The translations under genes and the position numbers were made by a program. A DNA stretch of 6,690 bases from an uncultured Porphyromonadaceae bacterium (GTDB lineage Bacteria; Bacteroidota; Bacteroidia; Bacteroidales; Muribaculaceae). Under the pieces are notes generated by a model that was given only the letters and a program-made list of their open reading frames with translations, was not told where the DNA came from and searched no databases. Shown here piece by piece: positions 5,892 to 6,690 of the stretch (its first letter is position 1; the number at the start of each line of letters is the position of its first letter). The stretch spans positions 1-6,690 of the forward strand of contig CAJJQT010000114.1 of assembly GCA_905193995.1 (NCBI GenBank), written 5' to 3'.

Positions 5892-5918
5892 CCGATAACC
5901 CCTCAACAGTCCGACGCC

Positions 5919-6690
5919 GTGTTCAAGATCATCGACCGATACATAATCCGCAAATTCCTCGGGACGTACATCTTCGCCATAGCCCTGCTGCTGGCCATCG
6001 TCGTCATGTTCGACGTCAACGAGAAGCTCGACTCGTTCCTCAAGGCGCCCCTGAAGGCCACGGTCGTCGACTACTTCGTCAACTTCCTGCCCTACTTCGC
6101 CAACCAGTTCTCGCCGCTGTTCACCTTCATCGCCGTCATCTTCTTCACCTCGAAGCTCGCCGGCAACAACGAGATCGTAGCCATGCTCTCGACCGGCATG
6201 AGCTTCCGACGCCTGCTGCGGCCCTACCTGCTGTCGGCATTCGTCATAGCGGCCGCCACCTGGGTGCTCGGAGCCTACATCATACCACCGGCCAACGTCA
6301 AGCGCATCAACTACACCAACACCTACGTCAAGAACAAGCGCGTCGACTACGGCGCCAACATCATGCTCATGGTAGCGCCCGGCGAGATAGCCTACATCAG
6401 CCGCTACGACAACATCACCAAGACCGGCAGCCGCTTCACGCTCGAGAAGTTCGACGGCAAGCAGATCGTCTCGCGCCTGACGGCCCGCAGCATCGGATGG
6501 GACACCCTCTACAGCTGGAAGGTCTACGACTACACGATACGCGACTTCAAGGACAACCGCGAGCTGATACGCCGCGGCGCCGCCCTCGACACGACTATTC
6601 CCTTCGAGCCACGAGACTTCCTCATCGCCAAGAACGACCACGAGAAAATGACTACGCCGGCACTCGAACGGTACATCGAGCGCCAGCGCA
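5919..6690 (+). CDS. LptF/LptG-family permease, N-terminal part (runs off the end)
   Basis: An open frame of 257 codons continues past the window end; about the N-terminal two thirds is seen. The family (YjgP/YjgQ) forms the inner-membrane part of the Lpt transporter that pulls lipopolysaccharide out of the membrane for transport to the cell surface. The opening FKIIDRYIIRKFLGTY is the family's amphipathic lead-in. Predicted membrane helices lie at about 14-33, 63-80 and 103-122. Between the second and third is the family-typical block SKLAGNNEIVAMLSTGMSF (78-96). From about 125 the hydrophilic part is the start of the periplasmic beta-jellyroll-like domain. The start is GTG at 5919: no ATG exists between the in-frame tgt stop and residue 30, and GTG places the lead-in correctly. 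Whether it is LptF or LptG cannot be told; Bacteroidetes genomes usually carry two such genes. Confidence 0.9.
   Translation, partial: MFKIIDRYIIRKFLGTYIFAIALLLAIVVMFDVNEKLDSFLKAPLKATVVDYFVNFLPYFANQFSPLFTFIAVIFFTSKLAGNNEIVAMLSTGMSFRRLLRPYLLSAFVIAAATWVLGAYIIPPANVKRINYTNTYVKNKRVDYGANIMLMVAPGEIAYISRYDNITKTGSRFTLEKFDGKQIVSRLTARSIGWDTLYSWKVYDYTIRDFKDNRELIRRGAALDTTIPFEPRDFLIAKNDHEKMTTPALERYIERQR

Noticed and set aside
4752..6641. Very long open frame on the - strand (about 629 codons) opposite tgt and the permease
   Set aside because: It mirrors two well-supported + strand genes. In GC-rich DNA with C-ending codons the opposite strand often lacks stops. Its translation is a low-complexity Val/Ala/Gly/Asp mixture with no motif.

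Overview
The window looks like chromosomal DNA of a GC-rich member of the Bacteroidota, probably order Bacteroidales. Three things point there. The promoters match the Bacteroidetes form (a TTG at about -33 and TAnnTTTG at -7). None of the six well-covered genes has a Shine-Dalgarno sequence before its start. The protein variants are also of this lineage: a BioB with Ser in place of one [2Fe-2S] cysteine, a Tgt without zinc cysteines, and a secreted protein with an 'SSA|Q' signal cleavage site. Codons end mostly in C or G, while the non-coding DNA just before the first gene is AT-rich. The genus cannot be fixed from the sequence. All recognised genes are on the + strand.

Layout. Bases 1-39 may be the last codons of an upstream gene. 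Bases 40-471 hold no convincing protein gene but are rich in signals: a short direct repeat, two hairpins, a strong promoter (165-195), a set of hairpins ending in a clear intrinsic terminator (301-359), and then a second promoter (370-403). The simplest reading is a self-contained small RNA of about 160 nt at 200-359, followed by an independently promoted gene cluster. A leader/attenuator reading is also possible.

The first cluster (472-4682) is closely packed: an acidic pRiA4b ORF-3-like protein, biotin synthase bioB, a SpoU/TrmH-type RNA methyltransferase, radA (whose start overlaps the methyltransferase by 14 nt), and a small secreted protein of unknown family. Gaps are 8, 12, -14 and 35 nt, so one transcript is plausible. 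The functions (biotin, RNA modification, recombination repair) do not form one pathway; this looks like a housekeeping cluster.

A third promoter (4712-4742), with the same TTG-N20-TAnnTTTG geometry as the first, sits directly before tgt (queuosine tRNA modification). The start of an LptF/LptG-family permease (lipopolysaccharide export) follows 27 nt later and runs off the window end.

The items most worth a second look are the unassigned small-RNA locus, the altered auxiliary-cluster ligands in BioB, and the loss of the zinc site in Tgt. I see no CRISPR, phage, insertion sequence or defence system, and no clearly new multi-gene system.
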